Source: SIG589 sp045652465 (GTDB taxonomy: Bacteria; Bacillota; Clostridia; Oscillospirales; Acutalibacteraceae). From it: a stretch of 64,000 nt of DNA. A program made the translations under genes and the position numbers. Positions 1 through 8,627 of this stretch are shown here, piece by piece. Where the stretch lies: NCBI GenBank assembly GCA_045652465.1, contig JAZRUI010000004.1, positions 40,012-104,011 on the forward strand. Reading direction: 5' to 3'. The notes below the pieces were generated by a model. It saw only the letters and a program-made list of their open reading frames with translations, was not told the DNA's origin and ran no database searches. How positions within the stretch are numbered: position 1 is the first letter of the stretch; each line of letters opens with the position of its first letter.

Positions 1-797
1 GTTACGGCAACATAATAATGCGATTTTGCGCGACCCTCGATTTTAAGGCTATCGATTCCTGCGGCAACCATTTTATCGAGATGCTGCGCCATACAAAGGT
101 CGTTAGAATTAAGAATATAGGTTCCCTTTTCGGTTTCGGTTATATCGAAATATTGACCCGGGCGCTTCTCCTCCATTAAGGAATAGCTCCAACGGCAGGG
201 TTGAGCGCAATCGCCGCGGTTGGCATCGCGACCTGTCATATAGCTGGAAAGCAGGCATCTTGCCGAGAAGGAAACGCACATCGCGCCATGAACAAAGCTC
301 TCAAGCATAAGGCTTTTGGGGGTCTTGGCGCGGATTTCGGCGATTTCATCCAAAGATAATTCGCGCGCCAAAACAACGCGGTCGGCTCCCATATCGGCAA
401 AGGCGCGAGCGGACATATAATTAACTATGCCCGACTGCACGGAAGCATGAAGCTCAACATGGGGAGCATGCTTCTTAACAAGTCCTATAGTTCCGATATC
501 CGATGCGATAACGGCATCGGCGCCGAGCGCATCTATAGCCTCCAAAAATGCGGGGATACGCTCAATTTCATCGTTATGCGGCACGGTGTTGCAGGTTACA
601 TGAACCTTAATTCCGCGCTCATGGGCATAGGCTATTCCCTCTTCTAAATCGCCAAGGGAAAAGTTCTTTGCCGCTGTTCTCATTCCAAACTCCTCGCCCG
701 CAAGATAAACCGCATCGGCGCCAAAATCGCAGGCTGCCTTGAGGCGGGTTAAATCTCCCGCGGGGCATAAAAGCTCGGGTAGTTTAATATGTTTCAT
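1..797 (-). CDS. Peptidase U32 family protein (3' end cut by window)
   Basis: Translating the minus strand from ATG at 797 gives 265 open residues running off the left edge. The U32 signature is clear: ESFVHGAMC near residues 166-174, followed by further cysteines at about 181, 197 and 201, the four-Cys set that binds a metal or Fe-S cluster in this family. The N-terminus (LCPAGDLTRLKAACDFGADA) is typical. Despite the name, characterised bacterial relatives (RlhA, TrhP/YrrO) modify rRNA or tRNA by hydroxylation rather than cutting protein. The start overlaps the end of mltG by 14 bp, so it is the last visible gene of the thyX operon. Family is confident; which RNA it acts on is not decidable here. 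Confidence 0.93.
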   Translation of the reverse strand, partial: MKHIKLPELLCPAGDLTRLKAACDFGADAVYLAGEEFGMRTAAKNFSLGDLEEGIAYAHERGIKVHVTCNTVPHNDEIERIPAFLEAIDALGADAVIASDIGTIGLVKKHAPHVELHASVQSGIVNYMSARAFADMGADRVVLARELSLDEIAEIRAKTPKSLMLESFVHGAMCVSFSARCLLSSYMTGRDANRGDCAQPCRWSYSLMEEKRPGQYFDITETEKGTYILNSNDLCMAQHLDKMVAAGIDSLKIEGRAKSHYYVAV

Positions 798-1959
798 AAA
801 TCCAGTTGTTTTCTGCCTTTAGTTTGTTGATTATTCTGTTATGCTCTTGAAGCGAATAGGTATAATAAAACTTCATCGAAGCATCAGTTACGAAATAGGT
901 TGCGGTGCATTCAGCGTTGGGGCTGAGTGCCGCGCGAATTGCGTTGCGGCTGGGCGAGCAATAGGGTCCCGGCGGGAGTCCCGCGCTTTTGTTAGTGTCA
1001 TATCGGCCGCTGCCATAGGGATATTTCGCGGTCGGCGAAGAGCCTAAAAGCGGATAATCCCAATCCTCCAAGCGGTTATAAAACACCTGCGCCACATTAG
1101 CCATTTCATCGGGGTCGCCGCTGGCTTCAAGCTCAACAATAGATGCCATTGTTAAAACCTCATGGAGGGTGTAGCCGCGCTCTTTTGCAAGCGCTTCGGC
1201 GTTCTCCTCGGCTAAAACCTTGTCCATTTTTCCGAGCATCTTATCAATCGCCAAGGCGGCGCATTCTTTTGAATCATAAGAATAAAAATCATAGGTGTCG
1301 GGGAAGAGATATCCCTCAAAGAGATAATAAACCTCGCGCTCGGGAATATCCTCTATAAAGCCATATTCATAGCTTTTTTGCTTAAGCGCCTGATAGAAGT
1401 CGGCCTTTTCGCAAACTCCCTTTTCGGCTAAAATTTCGGCAATTTTATCAACCGATGCGCGCTCGGGAATTGTAACCCTAACGCTATCGGGCGAATATCC
1501 CTCGGTTAAAAGGGTTGAGGCAATTCGGCTATAGCCATCCTCTTTGTTCAAATTATAAACGCCATATTGATAGCGGCCGTCATAGCCCTTAAGCTTGGAA
1601 TAAACCCTAAAGAAAAACGGATGATTTATAACCCCCGCATCATCGAGAATTTCGGCAATCGCGGCAGTTCCCGCACCTTTGGGAATTTCAACGGTTTTAT
1701 CCTGCGCTTTGGAGGCGGAAAAACCGAGATAATCGGTTAAAAACATAATTCCCGTTACCGCAAGAGTTGCACCGATTGCGAAAACCAAAATCAGCGTCAC
1801 TGCGATTTTAGCCGCATTTTTCTTATCCCTTTTGCGGCGCTTTTTCTTCTTCGGAGCCGCCGGTTCTTCTATAACTGCAGGCTCCTCGGCGGGTGCTATT
1901 TCTTCCTGCGAAAACTCGCGGGTTAGTTCAATATTATTCTCTTGTTCCATTTTTGACAC
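784..1959 (-). CDS. mltG: Endolytic murein transglycosylase MltG
   Basis: 391 residues. A charged cytoplasmic N-terminus with a Lys/Arg block (about 37-48) leads into one membrane segment (about 49-73), then an outside YceG/MltG domain. The catalytic motif ASIVELEA (about 272-279) aligns with the ASIVEKE motif of Escherichia coli MltG, making Glu276 the likely catalytic acid. MltG cleaves nascent glycan strands at the membrane and sets their length. The start has a consensus AGGAGG site 8 nt upstream. It lies 14 nt after the 5-FCL gene and overlaps the U32 gene, so it is co-transcribed with both. Confidence 0.96.
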   Translation of the reverse strand: MSKMEQENNIELTREFSQEEIAPAEEPAVIEEPAAPKKKKRRKRDKKNAAKIAVTLILVFAIGATLAVTGIMFLTDYLGFSASKAQDKTVEIPKGAGTAAIAEILDDAGVINHPFFFRVYSKLKGYDGRYQYGVYNLNKEDGYSRIASTLLTEGYSPDSVRVTIPERASVDKIAEILAEKGVCEKADFYQALKQKSYEYGFIEDIPEREVYYLFEGYLFPDTYDFYSYDSKECAALAIDKMLGKMDKVLAEENAEALAKERGYTLHEVLTMASIVELEASGDPDEMANVAQVFYNRLEDWDYPLLGSSPTAKYPYGSGRYDTNKSAGLPPGPYCSPSRNAIRAALSPNAECTATYFVTDASMKFYYTYSLQEHNRIINKLKAENNWIYETY

Positions 1960-1973
1960 CTCCTGAAGGGTGT

Positions 1974-2558
1974 TTATTTTTTGCAGGTGCGAATGTAACG
2001 GTCTGTTACGATTATATCAACCGGTTTGTCATATCTTCCGTGGTACATATGGCGGCGAAGCTCCTCGCCGTAGCATAGTCCCGCCGAAATGCCTGTAAAG
2101 CGTGACATATAGCGGTCGTAATAACCCTTGCCATATCCGAGGCGATATCCCAAAATATCAAACTGCATTGCGGGAACTATCATAAGGCAACCCGAAAAAT
2201 CCGAAACCATAGGAAGGCTCTCATCGGGTTCTAAAACACCAAAAGCTCCAGGTTTTAGATCATCAAACGAGGTTATATAGTGGAATTCCATAAGCCTCGT
2301 TTCGGGAATGCATCTCGGAACGGCAACGCGTTTTCCATCCGCCCATGCATTTTCGATTATTAACTTTGTATCGATTTCGATGGGTGTTGAAACATATATA
2401 AGCAATGTGCTCGCGGGGGCATACTGATGCAGCCTGCGAACATTTTCGGCAATCCTGCCGTTTCGCTCGGCGCGAACTGCAGGGTCCATTTCGGTTCGCC
2501 TTTTGCGGCTTTCCTCACGAATCGACTGCTTATACTGCCTAATATCTATTGGGCGCAT
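1974..2558 (-). CDS. 5-formyltetrahydrofolate cyclo-ligase
   Basis: 194 residues. Converts 5-formyl-THF to 5,10-methenyl-THF using ATP, returning the storage folate to the one-carbon pool. The family signature is clear: a basic N-terminus (KQSIREESRKRR) and the ATP/substrate loop LGYGKGYYDRYMSR around residues 143-156. Length is normal. The start overlaps the end of the upstream DJ-1 gene by 13 bp, which suggests translational coupling. In this operon it would help supply folate to ThyX, whose methylene-THF substrate lies one reduction step away; that link is inferred. Confidence 0.95.
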   Translation of the reverse strand: MRPIDIRQYKQSIREESRKRRTEMDPAVRAERNGRIAENVRRLHQYAPASTLLIYVSTPIEIDTKLIIENAWADGKRVAVPRCIPETRLMEFHYITSFDDLKPGAFGVLEPDESLPMVSDFSGCLMIVPAMQFDILGYRLGYGKGYYDRYMSRFTGISAGLCYGEELRRHMYHGRYDKPVDIIVTDRYIRTCKK

Positions 2559-3118
2559 TGCATAGTCTCCTCAAGTTGTTCGGAGATGCTGAAATCTCCA
2601 AAAGCGGTTTTGCCCGAGTTCCAAGCGATAAGGTCGGCAAGCGCGAACGAAAACTCGAAAACTGCGCCCGCTCCCTTGGCGGTTACGATATTATCGCTGA
2701 TGCAGCAAAGGTCGCCGCATATGGTTGCGCCTATAAGCTCATCCTCAAAACCGGGATAGCAGGTGGCGGCTCTTCCCTTTAAAAGTCCCATAGCACCGAG
2801 CACCGAAGGAGCGGCACAAATAGCGCCAATCACCTTTTTATGCTCATAAGCGAAGTTTATAAACCTTGCAACCTGTTCGCTCGCTTTAAGACCGAGGGTT
2901 CCCGGCATTCCGCCCGGGAGAATAACCGCCTCAAGGCTCTCATCGGGGGTTATATCCCCTTCAACCACATCGGCTTTCACGGTTATATTATGGCTTCCTG
3001 CGATATCTTTTCCGCCAACGCCAACCGTCAAAACCTCATAGCCCGCGCGGCGAAGAACATCAACCGTCACGAGTGCCTCGGTTTCTTCAAAACCGTTTGC
3101 TAAAAATACATATACCAA
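2546..3118 (-). CDS. DJ-1/PfpI family protein
   Basis: 190 residues. The nucleophile elbow GAICAAPSVLG places Cys101 at the strand-turn position, and the family acidic residue (Glu11 or Glu12) is in NGFEETEA. This matches the DJ-1/YajL/ThiJ branch of class I glutamine-amidotransferase-like proteins, linked in other bacteria to glyoxalase, chaperone or oxidative-stress roles; the exact activity cannot be read from sequence. It starts 20 nt after tmk and overlaps the following cyclo-ligase gene, so it belongs to the thyX operon. Confidence 0.9.
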   Translation of the reverse strand: MVYVFLANGFEETEALVTVDVLRRAGYEVLTVGVGGKDIAGSHNITVKADVVEGDITPDESLEAVILPGGMPGTLGLKASEQVARFINFAYEHKKVIGAICAAPSVLGAMGLLKGRAATCYPGFEDELIGATICGDLCCISDNIVTAKGAGAVFEFSFALADLIAWNSGKTAFGDFSISEQLEETMQCAQ

Positions 3119-3138
3119 AAAGTATCAATCCTTTAAAA

Positions 3139-3807
3139 TTAATCAGCCAAAACTTCCATCGCCGCCGCCAAAACATCGGCAGCAATTTCCTCAACCGAGC
3201 GGATTCGGTCGCCCTCGGCGCAGGAAATGGTTTTCCAGCCCGCGTGCTCGACATTATAAAGCGCCGCCTTGCGGCAGTTTTGCTGATAGGCTATATCCTT
3301 TTCGTGGATATCCTTTTTTGCCTCATCGCCGTCATAGCGTTTCTCGAGCAGCTTTTTAGAAAGCTCGGCAGGCATATCAAGAAAAATAACGAGGTCGGGT
3401 TTCGGGATACCAACCTTGCCATATTCGAGGGAATAAAGCCAAGAAAGATATTCATCCCATTCGTTTTCGGGCAGCTTGGCAGTTTGATGAACCGCGTTGG
3501 AGGTTACATATCTTCCCGAGATAACCGTTCCGCCTGCGTTATAATAATCCTTCCAGTGTTTTGCGAAGGATGCAAAGCGGTCAACCGCATAGAAAAGTGA
3601 AGCGGCATAGGCGTTAACATCGCCGGGGTTTGTTCCGAACTCGCCGCCTAAATACATCTTAACAAGGGCGCTCGAGTTTTCGCTATAATCGGGGAACGAA
3701 ACCATTCGGTTATCAACATTATTCGCGGTTAAATTCTTGCAAAGGAGCTCAAGCTGGGTTGATTTTCCCGAGCCGTCGAGCCCCTCTATCACGATAAGCT
3801 TACCCAT
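3139..3807 (-). CDS. tmk: Thymidylate kinase (dTMP kinase)
   Basis: 222 residues. The P-loop GLDGSGKST is at about 9-17 and the substrate-binding SGRYVTSNAVHQ segment replaces the more usual DRY motif. It phosphorylates dTMP to dTDP, the step directly after thymidylate synthase. It follows thyX with one base between the genes, which fits shared control of dTTP supply. Slightly longer than Escherichia coli Tmk. A related deoxynucleoside monophosphate kinase is the only serious alternative, and the thyX neighbour argues for Tmk. Confidence 0.92.
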   Translation of the reverse strand: MGKLIVIEGLDGSGKSTQLELLCKNLTANNVDNRMVSFPDYSENSSALVKMYLGGEFGTNPGDVNAYAASLFYAVDRFASFAKHWKDYYNAGGTVISGRYVTSNAVHQTAKLPENEWDEYLSWLYSLEYGKVGIPKPDLVIFLDMPAELSKKLLEKRYDGDEAKKDIHEKDIAYQQNCRKAALYNVEHAGWKTISCAEGDRIRSVEEIAADVLAAAMEVLAD

Positions 3808-3808
3808 A

Positions 3809-4579
3809 TCAGTTACCCTTCAGTTTGCTGAAATACTCGCGCATTTCGGCAGCCTTTCCGCAGGTCATTTTGCCCTCGGGGCATGCTCCGCGAACGCAGG
3901 AAGCGCCCGCCTTTTTGAAGACACTGGGGGCAACCGCGCTAACAAGGCGAAGCATCTCATCGGCTACATCGCGAATCTCCCATTGGGCGCGATTGCAGCA
4001 ACGATGGCGGAAGAAATTAAGCAGGCTGCGAGCATTCATCGTAACAACAATTTTGGTCTCGCAGGCGTTGGGAAGCACAAAGCGGGCATCCTCAATAGCC
4101 TTTTTCTCGGCTGCGCGGGATGCTGCCTTTTCATCCATTCCCTCGGCTAACATTGCCGCCATATGTTTTTCCTTCAAAACGGCGGTTATTTTTTCATAGT
4201 ATTCTTGGTCCTCGGCCATAGCTTTTTTATAAAGCTCCAGCGCCTCGGGTATTGCGGCAACCTCGGGCGGAACGATATACTCAAAGCCGCCTTCGCTTAC
4301 ATAGCGCTGGCTCTTTTGAGAATAGGATGCTATCCTATGGCGGACAAGCTGATGGGTGCAGGCGCGGGAAACGCCCTCGATTCCAAATGTGAAGGAAATA
4401 TGCTCAAGCGGGCTTTCATGACCGATTGATGCCAGCATATCAACAAACGATGCTGTATTTTCCTCGTTAAGACCCTCCCTGATATCATCAATCGACGAGG
4501 GAGAATAACATAATTTTGCAGCAGCCGCAACTGCGCGTTCGGGGTCCGGTGTGTGGGTTATAAGTGTTACTTTTGCCAT
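3809..4579 (-). CDS. thyX: Flavin-dependent thymidylate synthase ThyX
   Basis: 256 residues from ATG at 4579. The ThyX signature RHRX7S is present as RHRIASYSQKS (about 80-90). ThyX methylates dUMP to dTMP with methylene-THF, FAD and NADPH and releases THF, so no dihydrofolate reductase cycle is needed. An in-frame GTG at 4588 would extend the protein by three residues, but that GTG lies inside the likely ribosome site AAGGGTGG, so 4579 is preferred. It is the first gene of the minus-strand operon and diverges from prs. Confidence 0.96.
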   Translation of the reverse strand: MAKVTLITHTPDPERAVAAAAKLCYSPSSIDDIREGLNEENTASFVDMLASIGHESPLEHISFTFGIEGVSRACTHQLVRHRIASYSQKSQRYVSEGGFEYIVPPEVAAIPEALELYKKAMAEDQEYYEKITAVLKEKHMAAMLAEGMDEKAASRAAEKKAIEDARFVLPNACETKIVVTMNARSLLNFFRHRCCNRAQWEIRDVADEMLRLVSAVAPSVFKKAGASCVRGACPEGKMTCGKAAEMREYFSKLKGN

Positions 4580-4744
4580 TTTAACCACCCTTTTTCATAC
4601 TTTAGATTCATTATATCAAACTACAGCCCCATTATCAATTAAAATATTTTTTATAAAATATTAAAAAATGTCGTTTTTGCTCTTTTCATAATAGAAAAGA
4701 TGTGTTATTATATTAATACAATAAAAGCTTGGAGGGCAAAAAAT

Positions 4745-5878
4745 ATGGCCAGTATCGATTTTACACATGCACCTTTTGGCGAGCTTGCTATTATCAGCAT
4801 GCGCGGTTGCGAGGATATTGCAGCAAGTGTTGACTATTATCTTTCCCAGTGGAGAGAGAAGAATGAAGAGGAGTCCTTTGTCGTTGAGGCGCATTGTCCC
4901 CGCTTCGGCACAGGTGAAGGAAAGGCTGTTTTGCGCCATTCCGCCCGCGGACTTGATGCATTCATTATTTGCGACTGCTTCAACTACGGTGTTACCTATA
5001 AAATGTACGGTCAAACCGTTCCCATGTCGCCCGATGACCATTATCAGGATTTAAAGCGCGTTATCGCAGCTCTCGGCGGCAAGGCAAGAAGAATAACCGT
5101 TATTATGCCGATGCTCTATGAAGGCAGACAGCATCGCCGCACCTCTCGCGAATCGCTCGACTGCGCTATTATGCTGCAGGAGCTGATGAATATGGGTGTT
5201 AGCAACATCATCACCTTCGATGCTCACGACCCCCGCGTTCAAAACGCTATCCCGCTTGAAGGCTTCGATAATGTACAAGCTGCATACCAGATGATTAAAG
5301 CCCTCCTTAAATCAACCCCCGACCTCAAAATCGACCGCGACCATCTTATGGTTGTTTCGCCCGATGAAGGCGGAATGGGCCGCTGCATCTATTATTCCTC
5401 GGTTTTAGGCCTCGACCTCGGTATGTTCTACAAGCGCCGCAACTATTCGGTTATTGTTAACGGCAAGAACCCCATCGTGGCTCACGAATTCTTGGGCAGC
5501 GATATCGAAGGCAAGGACCTCATCATCGTTGATGATATGATTTCTTCGGGCGAATCGATGCTCGATATTGCCAAGAAGCTCAAAGAGATGGGTGCAGGCC
5601 GCATCTTTATGTTCTCGACCTTCGGTCTCTTCGTTGACGGACTTGAAAAGTTTGATGAATATTATAAAAACGGTTACATCACCAAGGTGTTCACAACCAA
5701 CCTCATCTATCAAACTCCCGAGCTTTTAAAGCGCGATTGGTATTGCAATGTTAATATGTCGAAGTATATCGCCCTCTTAATCGACACCTTAAATTGCGAT
5801 AACTCCATCAGCAAGCTTTTAGACCCCGTTGACCGCATTCAAAATGTTGTTGCGAAATACGAAGAAGAGCATAAATAA
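4745..5878 (+). CDS. prs: Ribose-phosphate pyrophosphokinase, long clostridial form
   Basis: 377 residues from ATG at 4745, chosen for the GGAGGG site 9 nt upstream; an upstream in-frame ATG at 4700 has none. The PRPP-binding loop LIIVDDMISSGESM and the central RRITVIMPMLYEGRQHRRTSRE segment, with the DAHDP motif in place of the usual DLHA, mark a type I phosphoribosyltransferase fold of the Prs family. It makes PRPP for nucleotide, His and Trp synthesis. It is about 60 residues longer than the 315-residue classical enzyme, with an extended N-terminus, as in a second Prs type known from Clostridia. Ends at a strong terminator. Confidence 0.88.
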   Translation: MASIDFTHAPFGELAIISMRGCEDIAASVDYYLSQWREKNEEESFVVEAHCPRFGTGEGKAVLRHSARGLDAFIICDCFNYGVTYKMYGQTVPMSPDDHYQDLKRVIAALGGKARRITVIMPMLYEGRQHRRTSRESLDCAIMLQELMNMGVSNIITFDAHDPRVQNAIPLEGFDNVQAAYQMIKALLKSTPDLKIDRDHLMVVSPDEGGMGRCIYYSSVLGLDLGMFYKRRNYSVIVNGKNPIVAHEFLGSDIEGKDLIIVDDMISSGESMLDIAKKLKEMGAGRIFMFSTFGLFVDGLEKFDEYYKNGYITKVFTTNLIYQTPELLKRDWYCNVNMSKYIALLIDTLNCDNSISKLLDPVDRIQNVVAKYEEEHK

Positions 5879-5888
5879 AAAATAAACC

Positions 5889-5922
5889 AAACCCCCGACG
5901 GAAATCCCGTCGGGGGTTTTTA
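5889..5922. terminator. Intrinsic terminator after prs
   Basis: A 10-bp GC-rich stem (5892-5901 with 5907-5916) extended by A/T pairs, a 5-nt loop and a T run. It ends prs and, read on the minus strand, the operon that stops at 5943. Confidence 0.93.
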
Positions 5923-5942
5923 ATTTAAATACTATTGGATAC

Positions 5943-6866
5943 TCAATTGGGTGGAATTACTTTCTTTAAAACATCTACCATCTTTTTACCGCGCTCGATT
6001 ATCAGCTTGTTAGTCAAGCTGATTTTTCCGTAAACTTTGCCGTTGCCATTATCTCCGGACTCGTTATTCAAATCTAACAATATTGACTCTTTTAAATCAA
6101 TTCCTCCGTTTTCCTTGAGCACAATTTTTTGGAAATATCCATCAATATATGTAGAGAAAATATTTTCGGAAAACCATTTTTCCCAAAGCGGCACATTTCC
6201 CACTTTATGATTTAAAAAATCATCCAAACTGTCGTACCATCTCCAAGCGCGCCCATTTTCCTTCTTGTCCTTTGCGGTACCTTTTTGGGCCTTTGAATAG
6301 CGACCATCTCCGCTAAAATAAAGCGGGCCTACATTGAAATTGCCTATTGAATGCGTTAAAATTGCAAACCTATTAATTTCCTCGGTCAAATCGCCATTAA
6401 GCTGAAACTTATCAAGGTTTTCTAATACTTTGTCTAATACCTGGCCAAATCCTTTTTTGTCTATTTCTAACTGAGAGCAAATTTGATCATAATTGCTTAT
6501 ATTCTCTTTTAGAGCGCCTTTGTATGTAGTTAGGAATGAATTTATGGTGTCGGTTTCGAGCGTCTCGCCACTTGCCAAATAGATGTCGCGCCCTTTATAG
6601 TATTTAACATCAAATCCGTTTACCGAAAGCAAAATGCACTGTATCGACATATTAAGGTCGCTGCTATCGGGATCGATTTTGTCCCTTTCGGGTGCCTTTT
6701 TATAGTGCAGCACCCGCACTAACGGCTCAGGATATTCTGCCCATTGTTTTTCGTTGAGTTTAAAATCATATTCTTCGGGCAAATAGGAAGGATCATCCTT
6801 ATACAAGAAATTCCTAACCAACTCATAATCGGGTTGCTTGGGCACCGAATCCCTATTGTTTGCCAT
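5943..6866 (-). CDS. Uncharacterised protein of the accessory operon
   Basis: 307 residues from ATG at 6866, chosen for an AAGGGTGG site 7 nt upstream; a longer in-frame start (6914) has no such site. Soluble, no signal peptide or membrane segment. The middle contains LTHSIGNFNVGPLYF (about 170-184), resembling the HTIGN motif of several unannotated gut-bacterial proteins, followed by a basic Lys-rich stretch and an aromatic patch (RAWRWYDSL). No enzyme motif is recognised. It is the last gene of a four-gene minus operon, 28 nt after the previous gene. Function unknown; being real is supported by the ribosome site, length and context. Confidence 0.75.
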   Translation of the reverse strand: MANNRDSVPKQPDYELVRNFLYKDDPSYLPEEYDFKLNEKQWAEYPEPLVRVLHYKKAPERDKIDPDSSDLNMSIQCILLSVNGFDVKYYKGRDIYLASGETLETDTINSFLTTYKGALKENISNYDQICSQLEIDKKGFGQVLDKVLENLDKFQLNGDLTEEINRFAILTHSIGNFNVGPLYFSGDGRYSKAQKGTAKDKKENGRAWRWYDSLDDFLNHKVGNVPLWEKWFSENIFSTYIDGYFQKIVLKENGGIDLKESILLDLNNESGDNGNGKVYGKISLTNKLIIERGKKMVDVLKKVIPPN

Positions 6867-6894
6867 AACGCATCCACCCTTTTTACCATTTGGA

Positions 6895-7458
6895 TTATAG
6901 TTCCATTGTAGCACATTCGGCTTTTATTTCAAGCAATTTTTTCTTGGCTGCGGATAAGAAATTCAGTTGTTTGGGGCTGAATTCATTTTCGAAATCGGAT
7001 ATCGAGAACTCGGCAGGATTTTGCACGAGCAAGACCAATTTATCCTCGGGAATGCTCATAGCGCAGGTGTTGTCACACTCCTCATTGAGGCATATTTCGC
7101 TCATGACATATTGGAGGCTACCCATTTGCAATCCGCGTGGGGTTATTGCCATCCAAAGGCCGTGTTCGCTCGAAAATCTCGGATACGAAACGCGGCGAAA
7201 ACCCCATATGTCCCCAAACGCTTTAGATACAATTATCTCCACGCTTGCGCCCGCTACGGCAATTTCGCATCCTTCTATCTCATAAAACTTATTCTCGAGC
7301 ACCCCAATTCTCTCAACATATAAATCATCATAATATTTAGGAATGTTATCAGGGCTACAAAAGTTTTCATGCTCTTTTGTTTGTCGGTTGTATATTGAAA
7401 AGCGCGTATCACGCTTTGACAATAGGTTTCTTATTTCGCCAAATTTTATTTTTCTCAT
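6895..7458 (-). CDS. Uncharacterised protein of the accessory operon
   Basis: 187 residues, soluble, no signal peptide. The N-terminal half carries an acidic/aromatic pattern (KYYDDLYVERIGVLENKFYEIEG); the C-terminal part ends in a Lys-rich helix. Three cysteines cluster in CLNEECDNTC near residue 138. I do not recognise the family. It begins 9 nt after the cREC-type gene, so it is surely co-transcribed with it. Codon use is more AT-rich than that of the flanking housekeeping genes, which fits acquisition. Confidence 0.72.
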   Translation of the reverse strand: MRKIKFGEIRNLLSKRDTRFSIYNRQTKEHENFCSPDNIPKYYDDLYVERIGVLENKFYEIEGCEIAVAGASVEIIVSKAFGDIWGFRRVSYPRFSSEHGLWMAITPRGLQMGSLQYVMSEICLNEECDNTCAMSIPEDKLVLLVQNPAEFSISDFENEFSPKQLNFLSAAKKKLLEIKAECATMEL

Positions 7459-7467
7459 ATTATCCTC

Positions 7468-7770
7468 TCACTTCTTAAGTTCATTTTTAGTTACGCGCGA
7501 ATACGGAAAATGCTCCTCGCAATAGTCAAACATCCGCTCTCGACCTATTATATGGTTGCTGTGGATGTTTATTGAAGGAGCTGTGATGCCGTTTGAACGC
7601 ATCCACATAAGCAGTTGCAAGCCATCCTTTGAGTCCTCGCCGAGAGAATAATCGAGCGAGATATGCTCGAATTTATGTTTTCTCATCAGTTCGGTTGCGG
7701 TTTTGAAATCGCGGCAGCAATAATCAAAATCGCTCGGGAATGCTCGCGTGTCATCAACAAACAGTTTCAT
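7468..7770 (-). CDS. Cyclic-phosphate-processing receiver-like (cREC) domain protein
   Basis: 100 residues from ATG at 7770, with a GGAGGG site 5 nt upstream. The start MKLFVDDTRAFP and the later HISLDYSLGE and INIHSNH motifs match the stand-alone receiver-fold family annotated in Pfam as cREC, predicted to act on cyclic phosphates derived from RNA or NAD. The receiver acidic pair (Asp6-Asp7) and the acceptor-like Asp in LDYSLGE are present, and the His pattern is unlike response regulators. It follows the metallophosphoesterase gene by 10 nt. The domain name is recalled from family knowledge; the biochemical role is only a prediction. Confidence 0.75.
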   Translation of the reverse strand: MKLFVDDTRAFPSDFDYCCRDFKTATELMRKHKFEHISLDYSLGEDSKDGLQLLMWMRSNGITAPSINIHSNHIIGRERMFDYCEEHFPYSRVTKNELKK

Positions 7771-7780
7771 TGTTCCCTCC

Positions 7781-8467
7781 TTAATTCTCTTCATCATATG
7801 GTAGGATAAACCATGGACCGCAATCGGTAACTCTATAGTATTTATCGGTTTCGGTATCAACCATAAGCACATTAAGATATCCCGTTTTCAGGACGGTGCC
7901 ATCGATATAGTAGTGGGATTCGCCATCGAAATATATGTCGTGGAAATTCGGGTCTCCCGCGATACTGCTTGTGCCAACATGGCCTGCAACCACCTTCATA
8001 TCTATGCCCTCAATTTTTCCTGTTTGGGCGGGGAATTTCATGGTGAACATGTCTTCACCGGTTCCCCATTCCCAATATTCGCCAGCCTCCTCGTCAATAC
8101 CGGCGTGAAGAAAGAGCGTCTTGCCTTCAATGTGATAAAGCGGAAGCGAGGATATCCAATTGATATACTTTTGCTCTACGGGCGGATCATCGAATGATGC
8201 GAGCGGATGGTCAAGATTAGCCGAGCCATCGATAACCCAAATGTCATGGTTTCCGGCAAGCGCGATTACCCTATCCGAGCCATACGACTCTTGTAACGAT
8301 ATAATCCTGTCTAACACCTCCTTGCTACTATCTCCGCCATGGATGTAATCGCCTAATAGGATTATTTTTGCATCCGAATCAGCTTCGAAATTATCCATAA
8401 ATCTCGACAGCGCCTCCTCAAATGCATCCAAGCAGCCATGAATGTCGCTAATGCAATAACATTTCAT
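7781..8467 (-). CDS. Calcineurin-like metallophosphoesterase (ApaH/PrpA type)
   Basis: 228 residues from ATG at 8467, preceded by AAAGGAG; an upstream in-frame start at 8548 lies inside the palindromic control region and is rejected. The metal ligands are all visible: SDIHG (7-11), GDYIHGGDSS (39-48), GNHD (72-75), LHAG (120-123) and GHVG (162-165). GDYIHGG replaces the canonical GDYVDRG, so the usual second Asp and the Arg are lost while metal binding should persist. Substrate could be a dinucleoside polyphosphate, a phosphoprotein or an RNA end. First gene of the four-gene minus operon. Confidence 0.88.
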   Translation of the reverse strand: MKCYCISDIHGCLDAFEEALSRFMDNFEADSDAKIILLGDYIHGGDSSKEVLDRIISLQESYGSDRVIALAGNHDIWVIDGSANLDHPLASFDDPPVEQKYINWISSLPLYHIEGKTLFLHAGIDEEAGEYWEWGTGEDMFTMKFPAQTGKIEGIDMKVVAGHVGTSSIAGDPNFHDIYFDGESHYYIDGTVLKTGYLNVLMVDTETDKYYRVTDCGPWFILPYDEEN

Positions 8468-8525
8468 AAAAAAACTCCTTTCAATTTGATCGTGGAGATT
8501 TCTCTCCTTATTATTAAACAACTTT

Positions 8526-8551
8526 TTATTGGTCCATATAGGGACCAATAA
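8526..8551. promoter_or_regulatory. 26-bp palindromic operator candidate
   Basis: Perfect 10-bp inverted arms (TTATTGGTCC at 8526-8535 and its complement at 8542-8551) around a 6-bp centre. It lies between the metallophosphoesterase start (8467) and the regulator-like gene start (8628), just upstream of the plus-strand -35 box. No T run follows, so a terminator is unlikely. A dimeric repressor or activator site is the natural reading. Confidence 0.7.
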
Positions 8552-8563
8552 TGTAAAAAATTA

Positions 8564-8592
8564 TTGATTTTAGGAGCTTTTTATGCTATATT
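8564..8592 (+). promoter_or_regulatory. Sigma-A-type promoter of the WYL-like gene
   Basis: TTGATT (8564-8569), 17-bp spacer, TATATT (8587-8592), about 35 nt before the ATG at 8628. Confidence 0.6.
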
Positions 8593-8627
8593 GACCTTGA
8601 AGATAGAGAAAACGGGGGGCAAAACCG

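Noticed and set aside
4330..4530. 66-codon minus-strand frame inside thyX
   Set aside because: A shadow in another frame of thyX on the same strand, without its own ribosome site.
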